Source of the DNA: Gymnopus androsaceus JB14
Taxonomy: Eukaryota; Basidiomycota; Agaricomycetes; Agaricales; Omphalotaceae
Direction of reading: 5' to 3'
NCBI GenBank assembly: GCA_009733575.1
Contig: ML769394.1
Location: 434,001 to 498,000 of the forward strand
Length of the DNA: 64,000 nucleotides
A program made the translations under genes and the position numbers. How positions within the stretch are numbered: the first letter of the stretch is position 1; each line of letters begins with the position of its first letter. The notes under the pieces were generated by a model, which saw only the letters and a program-made list of their open reading frames with translations, ran no database searches and was not told where the DNA came from. This document shows positions 11,066 to 21,568 of the stretch, piece after piece.

Positions 11066-12492
11066 CTATATTATCGCTTTCCACGTAGCAGGTGCACCAA
11101 TTTCGATAGCCAACTTGGTTTCAGCATAAACGCTGGCAAGCATATCTTGCGTGGTATTCTTCGGTGCCCATCATTGGATCTATTGGCTCGGCTCGGCATC
11201 GCGAGTTACCACCTAGGTTGCTCAAACGAACCCTGGAATAAAGAACCGATTTCCTACAAGTCAGGGTCTGAAGTGAAAGCAAGAAGAGACTCACATTGAA
11301 TACTTGTCGAGTTCCTTGTCGAGTTCCTCTTCAGTAAACGTCGTCGGTGCTCCACCCTTTCCTTTGTTGATCTTAAGCATAACCTCAGATACGGCTTCTC
11401 CAATCTGATACCAGGTGTGCTCCTCATTCGCGCAGAATAGTACCTTTCACGACCATGTCCCGGGTTGGCTGACGGAGACAGCACGGCATCGAATAAAAAG
11501 TTGTAAAAGTCCGCGACTGTGCATAGAAACGTAGTTGTCAGTATTGAACAATGATTAGCAAGTAGAGCAAAATACTCACGGTCGTGAATTTCGACATTAT
11601 TCCAAATATTTTTACCAAGCCCGATAATACCAGCTTGCCCTCTGTCATTGATTAGAACAGGAATTTGGATGGATTTCTTGTTGGATATTCCTGAGTCGAA
11701 CAGAGGCCCCTTCGCGATACCCAAATAGTCGCGGGAAGGATTATATAGGTCTTGATATATCCTTAAACATGGAAGAGGTCAAATACTTGCAAGGGAAGGT
11801 ATGTACGACAATTCACCTTCAGCATCGGCGGCGACAATTTTCAAATCGACAGGTCGATGGGGTTGAGATGGATTGAGCATTTCTATCTGCTCCGGGTTTG
11901 CATCATCCTAGATAATTTCAGTCAGGTACATCCCAGCAGCGTAGTCACTCAACACGCCGGTCCCGGACTGATTAAAAATCGAGATTAAGGTTCAATAAAA
12001 GTTCAAGAGGCAAAAACAAAAAAACAAAACACAGACGTACCGTGTTCATGAAGATCGGCTGTTTACCAGTTTCCTCAAACCGTTTCTCCAAGCCTTGCAA
12101 GGTTCCGGTCGCCGCATCGAGGTCATCGGCATCGGCCTACATATAAAGAATTTCACATTTGTGGCTCGCAACTAGAAAGCGGAGGCATCCTACTCACCAT
12201 TGCTATAACTACATCTACTTCGGATGCAGCTTGCGCCATCAATTATCCACATCAGAATGTGAGCCCACAATCGTTTTGACATTCTTATAAAGGGCCTCGA
12301 GCTTTGCCGCCTTTTCAGGAGAACGCACGATACATCGAATGTCTAAAGAACCAAAGTTATCTCGCTTGGCGAGGCGCGTCAAAACGGCACCCCCGATATA
12401 CCCTAGGAAGCATAGCAAGTGAGGAGCTCGTTCCTTGAGATCCACACAGCAAACTAGTTACCGGTAACGCCAGTCACAAGAATCTTGGTCAT
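11066..12492 (-). pseudogene. SDR array copy F: most diverged copy, frameshifted
   Basis: Starts 'MTKILVTGVTG' at 12492 and ends 'AIEIGAPATWKAII' with TAG at 11066-11068, so its C-terminus differs from the 'AASEKL' ending of copies B-E. It is the most diverged member and sits at the upstream edge of the array, so it may represent the oldest copy. Two frame breaks are visible: extra bases near 12240, where 'GSHSDV' runs into a stop instead of '.LMAQAASE', and a one-base deletion near 11441 in the codons for 'GREGYYFGANEE'. A 12-bp in-frame deletion removes part of 'ALIRASLDRG' near 11650. As written it cannot make a full protein. Confidence 0.75.
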
Positions 12493-12747
12493 AGTTGTGT
12501 TGAAATTGTACGCTCAGTCTCCGACTGTGCACACCTAGAGGTTAAGGATCTAATGACCAGAACTACCTGATTATATACCCTAGTAGTAAGTATCGGATGG
12601 CATCCGATGTAACGGTTCGGATCCGGCCTATGCAAAGAATTCCTGAGACCATGACGTTTCGCCGTTCGTTTCTGTCACCATTTGATATTTTCACCAGTAA
12701 TATATCTTGGCTCTATACGGACAGGATAATCATAGTTACCCAAGACT

Positions 12748-14134
12748 TCAAATGATAAAAGGTATCATAGCTTTCCGCCTTGGATATGCTTTCCCAAATT
12801 CCTTCTTGTACGCAGCACGTTTCTTCAAAGCCCAGAGAATCATCTGAATTGTGCCAACAGCCGTAAAGAGATATGCTACAGGCAACGGAGTACCAATCAG
12901 ATTGAGCGGAAAGAGGAGATGAGGAATTCCAAGGAAAAAAGTAAACTCACAAGCCCAACTTCCAGTCATGGCACAAACAACTCCCCAGGCAAGTGTTTCG
13001 AACAGGTAATTGGGACATGACACGAGACCAAATCCATACCCAGTAGGAATAGCGCGTTTTTTGGTTCCAGCAGGACGGAGAGATCGGAGGTGGAGATGCG
13101 TGCTGAGGTTTGATAGCTGGAAGAACTGAAATGACAGAGGCATCAATATAAAGAAGCTATTCAGCACAAAAAACGTCGTACCACCCAGAGACCAGCACAG
13201 GCCAAAAGGATCTGTGGGTCATCCCTTATAGTGCCCTTGATATACGGCGAAGAGGCAGAAAACGCGGGACGGTATAGATCATAAGCCAAGAAAACGCCTA
13301 AAACCTCGGTAAGCCTACGCATTAGACGTGACTTCCTGGACTGACGCACCAGATAATATGTGGTAGTGTCCAGAGCTAGAACCAAAGCAACATCTGGTCA
13401 GAGGGATTGAGGGCTAAGAGCTGGCCTTCTTACTTCTTGAAAATGTTGCGGAAAGGCATCGTGCCATGCGAGAAGCGGTGAACGCTTTAAAGAGTAAGCA
13501 CCGTATCAGACCAAGAGAGAATGGCGCCTTACAAAATAGTTTCCAGAATTCGTTTTGCAAAATGGACTTCGACCATTGCGAATACCAGCCTGGGTCCGGT
13601 TGTTAATCGACTTGTGTACCATTTATTCAAAAGATAGCAAACCTCTGTAAATCACTGTGTACAACCTCCGTACCGTAGAAAAGCCGCGGTAAATTGTAGA
13701 AGAATGGGTGAATGAGGAGCGGGCCAGCCTACAACTTGGTTCAACCTCGAAAGCAACGAAAAATCGCGTGAATGACACACGTATTCGATCAAATAAACGG
13801 CTCTCCATCCGACTTGAGGACCCAAATCTTTCACTTCGAGTTCCGACCCATCAGTAATGCCAATGTCCTTCAACTTGGTCTCGTCCGCGAGAGATTTTTT
13901 GTCATTCTTGAGGGAAAGACGTTGTCGAGAAGTGTAAAACTGAAAGGAACAGAAATTAGAAAAGAAAAAACAAATTGAAGTGACGAAGCTGACCTGAGGG
14001 ATTTTAGCCTGAATTTTTCTCTTGACATTTTCTACGGTGTCCTCTGGGGATATTTCCAGAGTCAAAGGAAGTGACTTGCGCGCAAACGGAGGCGCTCGAT
14101 TCGCAGTGGCGGATACTGTAACGGAGAAAGCCAT
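12748..14134 (-). CDS. TSC13: Very-long-chain enoyl-CoA reductase (TSC13/TECR family)
   Basis: Catalyses the last step of the microsomal fatty-acid elongation cycle, NADPH-dependent reduction of trans-2-enoyl-CoA, in the ER membrane. The N-terminus is the ubiquitin-like domain of the family ('TVENVKRKIQAKIP', 'LADETKLKDIGI', 'LEVKDLGPQVGWR'). Later exons give 'AGPLLIHPFFYNLP', 'FAKRILET', 'HRFSHGTMPFRNIF' and 'SASSPYIKGT'. The last exon holds the steroid-5-alpha-reductase-type C-terminal domain with 'GYGFGLVSCPNYLFETLAW' and a basic end. At least six introns, all with usable GT..AG borders and consistent phases. Start at 14134; stop TGA at 12748-12750. It is divergent from the MscL gene, with 161 bp between start codons. 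Confidence 0.93.
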
Positions 14135-14295
14135 GGTTGCGCGACGCGTTACGGCTGCGTCACAGACCGGTGTGCCGGCGCAACCTCATTACTCGCTAGT
14201 CTACTTCAAGAATGCAAACATGACAACATGCCCCCTATTTTAGCAAGCGCCACTACAGGCCACTACGCACTTCGGCTCTTACCATTACCTCAACA
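14135..14295. promoter_or_regulatory. Shared divergent promoter region, TSC13 / MscL-like gene
   Basis: The 161 bp between the two start codons must hold both core promoters and 5' leaders. No TATA box was recognised. Co-regulation is inference from spacing only. Confidence 0.4.
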
Positions 14296-15016
14296 ATGAG
14301 CCATGAACACGATAATTTTCTGCAACATACTCCCTCTGTAATTCGTCAAGTAAAGTCTGCATGGGGCGACTTTATTGGTGAGCATTCCATTCCCTATACT
14401 TCGACGGGTAGTTCTAATCGTAGCTCTTTGTAGACTTTATTGCCAGCGAGAATGTCTTGCAGGTTGCCGTTGGTCTAATGTAAGAAGGAACAATCTCAAA
14501 ATCGTAAATCTCAATGCTCCCCAATAGCATCGCCAATGCTCCCCAATAGCATCGCCAATGGTTTCACAAAAGTTATCAATTCATTTGTCTCTGACATCCT
14601 GCTACCAATCCCAGCCTTAATCCCAGGCATAAATCGCAACTTTCAAGAGAAATTCGTTGTTCTGAAAGGTCCTCATCGTAGCTACAACACCCTAGCTCAA
14701 GCTGCCGCAGATGGCGCTGTGGTTTTGGCATACGGCGAATTTATCAATAATGTCGCCAACTTCCTTGCGCTCGGCATGTTCTTGTACTTTATCGCCAGGG
14801 TATATGCACTGCTCACAAAGGAGACGATAATAAAACACACAGTAAAGTGTGCATTCTGTAGGAAGTACATCCCCGAAAAGGTACGGTCTGTTTTTATTTG
14901 CTTCGTATATCCAAATTAATCGCCTCCTTGGACTATAGGCTAAACGATGCTCATTCTGCACCAGCTGGCTTGATGGAAGGGAGGAAAGCGAGACAAGTGC
15001 ACTCAGTGGGCCATAA
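14296..15016 (+). CDS. MscL-type mechanosensitive channel with C-terminal Cys4 tail
   Basis: Exon 1 runs from 14296 ('MSHEHDNFLQ') to a donor in 'GDFIG', exon 2 adds 'DFIASENVLQVAVGLI', and the third exon begins after a duplicated acceptor. The first helix (ending 'IIANGFTKVINSFVSDILLP'), a loop, and a second helix ('YGEFINNVANFLALGMFLYFIARV') match bacterial large-conductance channels and their fungal homologs. The last exon, spliced at about 14880/14939, ends 'KRCSFCTSW...ALSGP' with TAA at 15014-15016. Together with 'CAFCRKYI' this gives two CxxC pairs, a zinc-ribbon-like tail not found in classical bacterial MscL. Channels of this kind release solutes on hypo-osmotic stress; the membrane it sits in is not evident. 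Confidence 0.85.
14513..14556 (+). repeat. 22-bp perfect tandem duplication spanning a 3' splice site
   Basis: Two copies, 14513-14534 and 14535-14556, each containing CCAATAG followed by the codons for 'IAN'. Both AGs are usable acceptors for intron 2 of the MscL-like gene. The second keeps the reading frame; the first adds 22 nt and reaches an in-frame TAG after eight codons. Confidence 0.9.
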
Positions 15017-16157
15017 GATGGTTCTAAAGAGATCGTGCGTTAGTTACTATAATCAGAATCAGATGTGTAAGCCTCCATCCCAATATTTTCGCGTACGGAG
15101 GTAGTGATCAGCTAGCTGTTAACGAAGTCCAATACTAGTGCATTCACAGATTGGATTTTGACAATCCCTTTGAATAGGAATGTTGATTAGTTGACGATTA
15201 TAAGGAGATAACGAGTGTAATATACTGTAACGATATGTCATTGTACGTAGCCCTTGAAGAAAAATCATTCGTTCATACTAATAAGGAGCGCCTCATACTA
15301 ATGGCATACGAGTAGCACGCCGGTCGCTCCTACCAATCGCTAGTTGTTTCTTGTCTAATTGAGATTATTCAGTTAGGACTCGGAGACCCGGTTGGATGAG
15401 TACGTGGACTAACTGGATGTGAGCTGAGACCTCGATGCTTGGAAAGGAACTGGTGTGGAGAACAGGCAACTCGACGCGTCCTTTGCTGGTTCCGTGGCTG
15501 TTATCAAGACGTCGACTGTTCACTGCAGGAATACATATTAGGATAATCACGCTTGGTGATCTGAGAGAAAAGGGAAAAGAAAGGAAAAGAAGAACATACA
15601 AGAAACAAGTAAAGAAAACGTATAAACTTTGGCGATTGTCATGTTCGTAATGCCTAGCGAGGCAAGATCAATGGTATGTATCATTCACCTTGAGGATGGA
15701 CATACAAAAATAGAATCCGACGCTACTACGATTGAACAGACCAACAGCGATGACTTGAGCAAAAAGGGACAGAAGGTTGCATTCTACTGTCCGGACGATG
15801 AGTTTACGCAAACGTCTATGAAGAAACCGGTTGGCAGAAACACCAGACGGGAATTCAGGACTGATTCGGAAACGGAGGTCAAGGTAGTAGATCATCGAGC
15901 TCGTGATCAAGACATCCGCGCCTCTATTGAACATTTAGCTCGAGTATTTTAATGGAGAACAACTTACACGGAACCCCCTAACCATATATAGATCACAGGT
16001 CTAACAATAAATAAGCAGTTAAACTTGTTTATTACAAAAAAAAAGGCAAGTCCCGCACTGACTGGAGAAGGGTGAAATCCGAGATGCGATCGTGTGTTGT
16101 TAGAATGTGCAATTGCCAACAACCAATACCTATGAAGATTCAAGAATATTTAGCTTG
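15017..16157. other. Intergenic with one unassigned small open frame
   Basis: No recognised gene. The longest sensible frame is on the plus strand at 15641-15952 (about 103 residues, from the ATG in 'MFVMPSEARSMVC' to 'HLARVF'), polar and without a family match I know. There is no splice evidence to extend it. The rest is AT-leaning sequence with nothing recognised. Confidence 0.35.
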
Positions 16158-16937
16158 CTAGATGAGGAACGGTGATAATCCCGTACACCAGCCCAATGTG
16201 GAGAGACATCCTACGACTAAAGGTAAGATCCAATTGTTTTTCATGGACACTATCCATAGGCGCCACGCATAGAATAGCTGCACAATGAAAGCACAGGTTG
16301 ACCTGCAAGTGGTAAGCGGTCAACCATTAGCGTCAGTCCTGCAAACCCAAATGCAGCCGCTATCTCACAAGAAGAAACCTTCAGCGGGAATCGCCCAATG
16401 CATGAACGCCAATGCAGCGGGATCTGAAGAGTAAAGGTGGTTAGTGACCAAAAGAATGGCTCCCGAGACTCACTTCCGTAATTTGTGACCGCCCAGTCAT
16501 AAGTCCAAATACCTGCGAAAATATCAGTACACTCGAAGCTCAGAGGAACTATAACGCCAACCAGTTCCAACGGTGTCAACAATGCAAATGCTGACACACA
16601 GAACAACTAGGGTTTTAAACCACCATTTATCATCGGGGAACTCTGAGAAATAGGTCCATGCTGGTGAAAGACAAGTTTGCATAAGTACAGTCTGCGAATG
16701 GGAGGGTCAATGTAGGTTCGAGCACTCACTGGCAGAAAGCACGATACCCATCGTTAGGTACTGTAATAACAATACTTGAGCTCAATCCATACAAGGCTAG
16801 AGACTACGAACTGAAAGGTAGTTGCTGACAACCTGTTGAGTGCCATTAGTTTCCTCGAATTGTACTTCAGATAAACTCACCACTCCTCCAAGTGCAAGAT
16901 TAATCTGGGCCTGCTCTTCTGCAGAAAGGCCCGACAT
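16158..16937 (-). pseudogene. DUF6534-type fungal membrane protein, shortened
   Basis: Starts 'MSGLSAEEQAQINLALGGV' at 16937. Spliced exons give 'YLTMGIVLS', 'SPAWTYFSEFPDDKWW', 'FKTLVVLCVSICIVDTVGTG', 'WTYDWAVTNYG' and 'LFYAWRLWIVSMKNNWILP'. The order FP-D-x-W, LV..L...DTVxT, TNYG, LFxAWRxW is the signature of the first half of basidiomycete DUF6534 seven-helix proteins. Full members have three or four more helices and a cytosolic tail of about 100 residues. Here the frame stops at about 16158-16160 shortly after the LFYAWR helix, and no sequence like the missing half was seen downstream. Probably a truncated remnant; function of the family is unknown. Confidence 0.6.
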
Positions 16938-18284
16938 CTTGAAGAATGATGGTTTCTGGTGTTGGGGAGAACGGCGAATGGTCTGCCAGTGGGTGGGGAG
17001 GAAACCGAAACTTACTCTAGCTTCTAAGTACCTGGGGATAGATCGAGGGAAACTGCCGAAGTTTAAAAACAGTAAGGGAGCGTTCCTTCAACCAATCACA
17101 GTCATTTTAACTGTCTGAGTGGACATTAAATACAGGGTCTCACTGATGATGGCACATGTATAGTACTAAGAACCGAGACTCGTCACTCGAGTGTGTGAAT
17201 CTTGAGCTGAATCTTGAACTGCTTCAAGCCGCTAGTTCATAGCTTCAAAGCCGACTCGGACTTGAAGGCCGGATTGACAAACTTTTTTTGGACTTTCAAT
17301 CACTAGTTGGCAAGGGAAGGGTGGAGCAAGTATAGCGAACAAGGTCTTTTAGTTGTCGGAGAAAATACTGGAAACTCTCTGCTTCCGGTGATTGTCCGAT
17401 GTCCAGGTATCTTCCATGAATGAGCAACGGAGATCTGGGCAGCGATGTACACTGGAAACCGCATTAGTGGCGTCCGCATTGAAGTTGACGGTGTCAACTT
17501 GCTTATCATCGCATTCTGTGAGCGAGGGTCGTGCGAGGTCGTGCGACGTCCCAACCCTTCGAGTTGAGTACTGGCAGAATGGAAAAGGCGGATTTTTGAC
17601 GTACCAAGTGGCGTCGGACCCTAACAAGAAGAAATTCCTGCTCTGGAGTCTCCTGTGCGTGTGCGATTTGAAGTGGGAAGTACAGTAGCTGGCCAGTAGC
17701 CATAGGAGATAGCGATTAACCAGCGATATCCTTTCAACGGTGCAATACCTTCACGTCGGGAGAAGCCTTTGCTAACTGGGGTCAAAAAAAGAATTTACAG
17801 AGAAGAAGTCCTTCAAGAAGGCCCATCGAACAGATACAACGCAGTGATGTAACAGAATCCTGAACTTGAGTCCGACTTTCAATTCGCGTTCTGCCGCGTA
17901 GGGAAAGCCTGAGGTTGATGATAGAGATAGGCGAAGAAAATAGGTTTCTTCGAGTTTCCACTCATGCAACTCTTCGGATACCTGAGTTAAAGTTCGGGAT
18001 ACTATGAGTAATGCCACTGGGATCTTCTATCTTCTTAAGAACATCTTGGAGGAGAATGGTAGCTGGACCATCACGCAATGATACTATAAAGCAAAGTTGG
18101 TCTTGTCAGGGCCCAGAGGTAGTAGACTGTGTTCAAAGCACAGTGATGCCAGTTCCTCTGGAGTGAGACGGAAAAGGAATACGAGGTGAAATTTCATAGA
18201 CTCCCTTCTTTCATAGGATTTCAAGAGAATGCAGAACTTTTAGCGCCCATGGCAGCGGGCGTCTCTCTCTTGCTCTGAACAATC
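16938..18284. other. Long intergenic stretch, no gene recognised
   Basis: About 1.3 kb between the DUF6534 remnant and the MMTAG2-like gene. Short frames of 60-98 codons exist on both strands around 17300-17700 and 17770-18020, but none has recognisable motifs or convincing introns linking it to a neighbour. No repeat was identified. Confidence 0.4.
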
Positions 18285-19102
18285 ATGTTTGAACCAATTC
18301 GAGGAGGTACAAGAGGAGGACAAGCCGAATTCAAATGGTCCGACGTATCTGCAGATAAAGACAGAGAGGTTTGTAAATCTTAGCTTCAACTGTCTCTCCT
18401 CAACTCACATTTCCACAGAATTACTTGGGACACAGTATCAATGCACCCACTGGACGTTGGCAGAAGAACAAGGATGTTCATTGGTATAATCGTGATTTGA
18501 AGGATTCAGAGCTACAAAGGCTGGAAGAGATTCGCAAGGTTAAAGAGGCGGAAGCAGATGCGCTTGCTGTAGCATTGTGCGTTATAATCAGTATTCGTAA
18601 ATTTCAGGCTGTTTTCTGACCTTTCGTCGACAGAGGATTCACACCTGAACCCAAAGTCGCTAAACCAGAACCATCAGGAGACGACAGCGAAGCCAAAACC
18701 TCATCAGAAGACCCGCAGCGTGTGATAGAAAAGGAAGAACGGAGGCGAAGGAAAGAGGAGAAGCGGGCCAAGAAGGAAATGAAGCGAGAAATGAAGGAGA
18801 TGAAGAAGGATGGGAAACGAGGAGACCGAGGACACTATTACGATCGTGATGATTCTCGAGACTCGAGGCGAAAACTACAGCGTACACGAGATAGTCATAG
18901 TCGCAGTCGGTCTCCGCATACTCGTCGTCGTGCCACCCCACCTCCGAGGGACTTGAAGGATTATGATGATGAACAACGTGAAAAGGAGAGACAAAGAGAT
19001 AGACGGCGCTGGGATCTTAATACAAAGAGAAATGCGCCGGGAGGAGCAGGGGATGGTTCTCGATGGGCTCGGGGAGAAGATCCAGGTCGGGAACGGGATT
19101 AA
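18285..19102 (+). CDS. MMTAG2-like nuclear protein (MMtag domain)
   Basis: Starts 'MFEPIRGGTRGGQAEFKWSD', the hallmark N-terminus of the multiple-myeloma-tumour-associated-protein-2 family, which continues 'ENYLGHSINAPTGRWQKNKD'. Two introns (about 18370-18417 and 18578-18632) have GT..AG borders and join 'DKDRE' to 'NYLG' and 'AVAL' to 'GFTPEPK' in frame. The C-terminal half is almost entirely charged, first Lys/Glu-rich repeats and then Arg/Ser/Asp-rich, resembling RS-type splicing proteins. Stop TAA at 19100-19102. The family is nuclear, with RNA-processing roles suspected but not defined; no catalytic domain is present. Confidence 0.85.
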
Positions 19103-19210
19103 ACTGTCGTATCATATCCAAGGATACAGTATACAATGATACAGGTCTGCCTTTCTACAAGTTTCTCTTCATATATAGTACTATATGTACACACACCAAC
19201 TAGCATGAGC

Positions 19211-21283
19211 CTATGCACCCGCTTTCCAATACGCAATATCGCCGTCGATCACTAGAATGACGATGAGAAACAAAACAACGAAAGAAAAAAGAATGAAAGC
19301 TCACTCTCATACGGTTTGCCTTGTTGCCTAAGCTTACCAGCACTCTTCACTGCGGCTTCGGTACCATGTTCCTTCAAGTCTGCGAACGCCATAATTTCAC
19401 CACACACAAACTTGTTCTCAAAGTCAGAGCTGAAAGGCAATGAGATTCAGCATTAGAACGCGACAAAGATAGTAGAATGAACGCACTGAATAACACCGGC
19501 AGCCTGGGGAGCTTTCGTTCCCTTGCGAATGGTCCATGCACGAACTTCGTCGGGTCCACAGGTGAAGTAGCGAATCAACTAAGAAGAAAACAATGAGCAC
19601 ATCAGGGGAACGGCCAGAGATAGACCAGTACGGACCTCCAAGCAGGCATAACCAGCATGAGTGATCTTGGGCAACGCACTCGTTGCGCCAACCTTCTTCT
19701 GTTCTTCTTCCTTCTCCTCATCGGACATGGTCGCAAGGCGCTCCTCGAGAGCAACTGAGAAGGGGATAAGAGGGTCACCGGGGTTGTTGGCGTCGATCCA
19801 GGCTTTGATTTTAGGAAGCCTGAAAGGTGGAACAATTATTTACATGAGAAGGTGAGGGGGAAAGAGACTTTACCATTTGTTCTTCTTTCTTATGTAGTCT
19901 TTCTCGCTCAAGTTGACCAGGTATGTAACGGGTTTGGCGGTGAGCAATTGCAGGCTGTTGACAACGTCAATCTAGAAAGAAGAAGAGAGAAGAGTTAGCG
20001 GATATAAACGGTAAAAGAGAAAAGTCGTGAAGGAAAAAGTAAAGGAATAGATCAGATAAATAAATGTTCTCATAGGCATAATGGGGCGTTACTCCCGCCT
20101 CGACGAGCTGGGTTAATCGAGCTTACTGCTCTTTGTCATCAAGAATATGTACTGGAATAATCGATAAATAAGCTGAGCATTGGATATTTACCTAAGGGAA
20201 CGGATAGTCAGTATCGAGCCATGATAAAGATGAAGTATTCAGAAAAAAACAACATCTCATAGGCATAATGGGGCGTTACTCCCGCCTCGACGAGCTGGGT
20301 TTCGAGCGTATAGCTCTTTTTCATCCTAAGAGTGAAGCGAGAGTGAAAACATACCTCTTTGCCAGTCCAGTCGTGCTTGCGAACGTCTTTGCTGTCGACA
20401 GTGAGGACCTTGTATACCTTTTCAATGGTAGCCTAAAACAAAGCTTAATCAACAAGCAAAAAGAGAATGGTTCCAGTCCTTCACTGACAATTTCCTCCTT
20501 CTTTGCCTTGTCCGCAAGACTGTTACTGCCGAGCGACCTGGTAGTCTTTTTCATACCATCCAGGTGCTTTTCGACCCATTCGATATCCTTGAGACGGAGC
20601 TCGGTTTGGATAATATCCATGTCACGGCAGGGATCAACGTCACCCTCGACGTGAATGACTTCAGCGTCGTCAAAGGCACGTACTACCTGGAAGATACCAT
20701 CGACGGCACGGACATGCGAAAGAAAGGCATTTCCAAGACCTGCACCAGTTGATGCGCCCTATGAAAAAAAAAATTGAGATTGTCAAGATATGGTGGGGGA
20801 TGTGATAAAAGCGTACGGCCGTCAGTCCAGCGATATCAATGCAAGTCAAGTGAGCCGGGATACGGGAGGCGGGCTTGTAAGTTTCGCAAAGCCACTCGAA
20901 GCGGTCGTCTGGGACGGGAACACGAGCTTCCTGATCACGATGGATTCAACAACAACTATGGATAAAGAGGTGAATTGCCCGAGTGTTCCCGGCGCACCTC
21001 GGGGTTGATTGTTGCGTATGGATAATTGGCCGCTACTCCAAGGCCTTGAAAAGAAAATTTTAGAAGCAAATAGTTTAGAGATTTATGCCACGTACTGGTG
21101 TTGGACAGCGCATTGAAGAATGAGGATTTACCGACATTGGGTACACCTAGAGCAAATTTTTTCGTCAACAAGGCCAATTCTTGCTATATCTAGACTGAAC
21201 AAACCTACGATACCGATCTTGAGGTTGTTACCAGGTCGCCCGAGCAGAGCCTTTTTCGTCTCTACTACTTTTTTTGGTGGCAT
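19211..21283 (-). CDS. OLA1: Obg-like ATPase OLA1 (YchF family)
   Basis: TRAFAC-class P-loop protein, ribosome-associated, that prefers ATP to GTP. Start '[20 protein letters not shown]' at 21283; 'LKIGIVG' is joined by an intron to '[16 protein letters not shown]', the G1 loop. Later exons contain '[18 protein letters not shown]' (G3 region), '[14 protein letters not shown]', '[20 protein letters not shown]' and 'HDWTGKE' joined to '[26 protein letters not shown]' (NLSE in place of NKxD). The C-terminal TGS-like domain ends '[19 protein letters not shown]' and '[13 protein letters not shown]' with stop TAG at 19211-19213. About eight exons. The upstream part encoding MSFGFF.. is most likely 5' UTR because the conserved N-terminus is MPPKK. 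Confidence 0.93.
20068..20114 (+). repeat. 47-bp direct repeat inside an OLA1 intron, copy 1
   Basis: Identical over 47 bp to 20255-20301, with a further weaker match of about 25 bp beyond. Both lie within the intron that separates 'HDWTGKE' from 'IDVVNSL' (about 19975-20354). Confidence 0.85.
20255..20301 (+). repeat. 47-bp direct repeat inside an OLA1 intron, copy 2
   Basis: Second copy of the repeat at 20068-20114, offset by 187 bp. On the minus strand it happens to be open and reads like protein, but it is not needed for the conserved OLA1 sequence. Confidence 0.85.
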
Positions 21284-21568
21284 TTTAGCGAGGTTGGTGG
21301 AAGTAGATGAGAAACTGGCTTTGAACGAAGGTGGAGGATGATAAAGATGTAGCTGCGAACAGCGAAATCGATATGAAAAAGAAGTGAAAAAACCAAAACT
21401 CATAAAAGGCGTTGGTTTCTCAGGGCATCACGCGCTAATTTATATGTACTAGGGCGCTTGTTCTGACAACGGTTACGTTCAACCCTGCTTCGATCCAGAC
21501 TCGGAACTCTCTTCAACGCGCCTTAACGCGTCCCTGTCTTCCAATCACGAAAATACCACGTTGGGACC

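Noticed and set aside
1308..12492. A biosynthetic gene cluster built around the SDR genes
   Set aside because: All six units are copies of one gene, and no synthase, P450, methyltransferase or transporter belonging to a pathway lies within the array.
14135..16000. Bacterial contamination suggested by the MscL-like gene
   Set aside because: The gene has three spliceosomal introns and lies between ordinary fungal genes; fungal MscL homologs are known.
18660..18941. Minus-strand 93-codon frame opposite the MMTAG2-like gene
   Set aside because: Antisense of the charged Lys/Glu/Arg region; no independent evidence.
20255..20340. Apparent exon in the OLA1 intron reading like '[19 protein letters not shown]'
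   Set aside because: The conserved OLA1 sequence joins 'HDWTGKE' directly to '[14 protein letters not shown]' across this region, and neither repeat copy has a usable donor that keeps frame. It is intronic.
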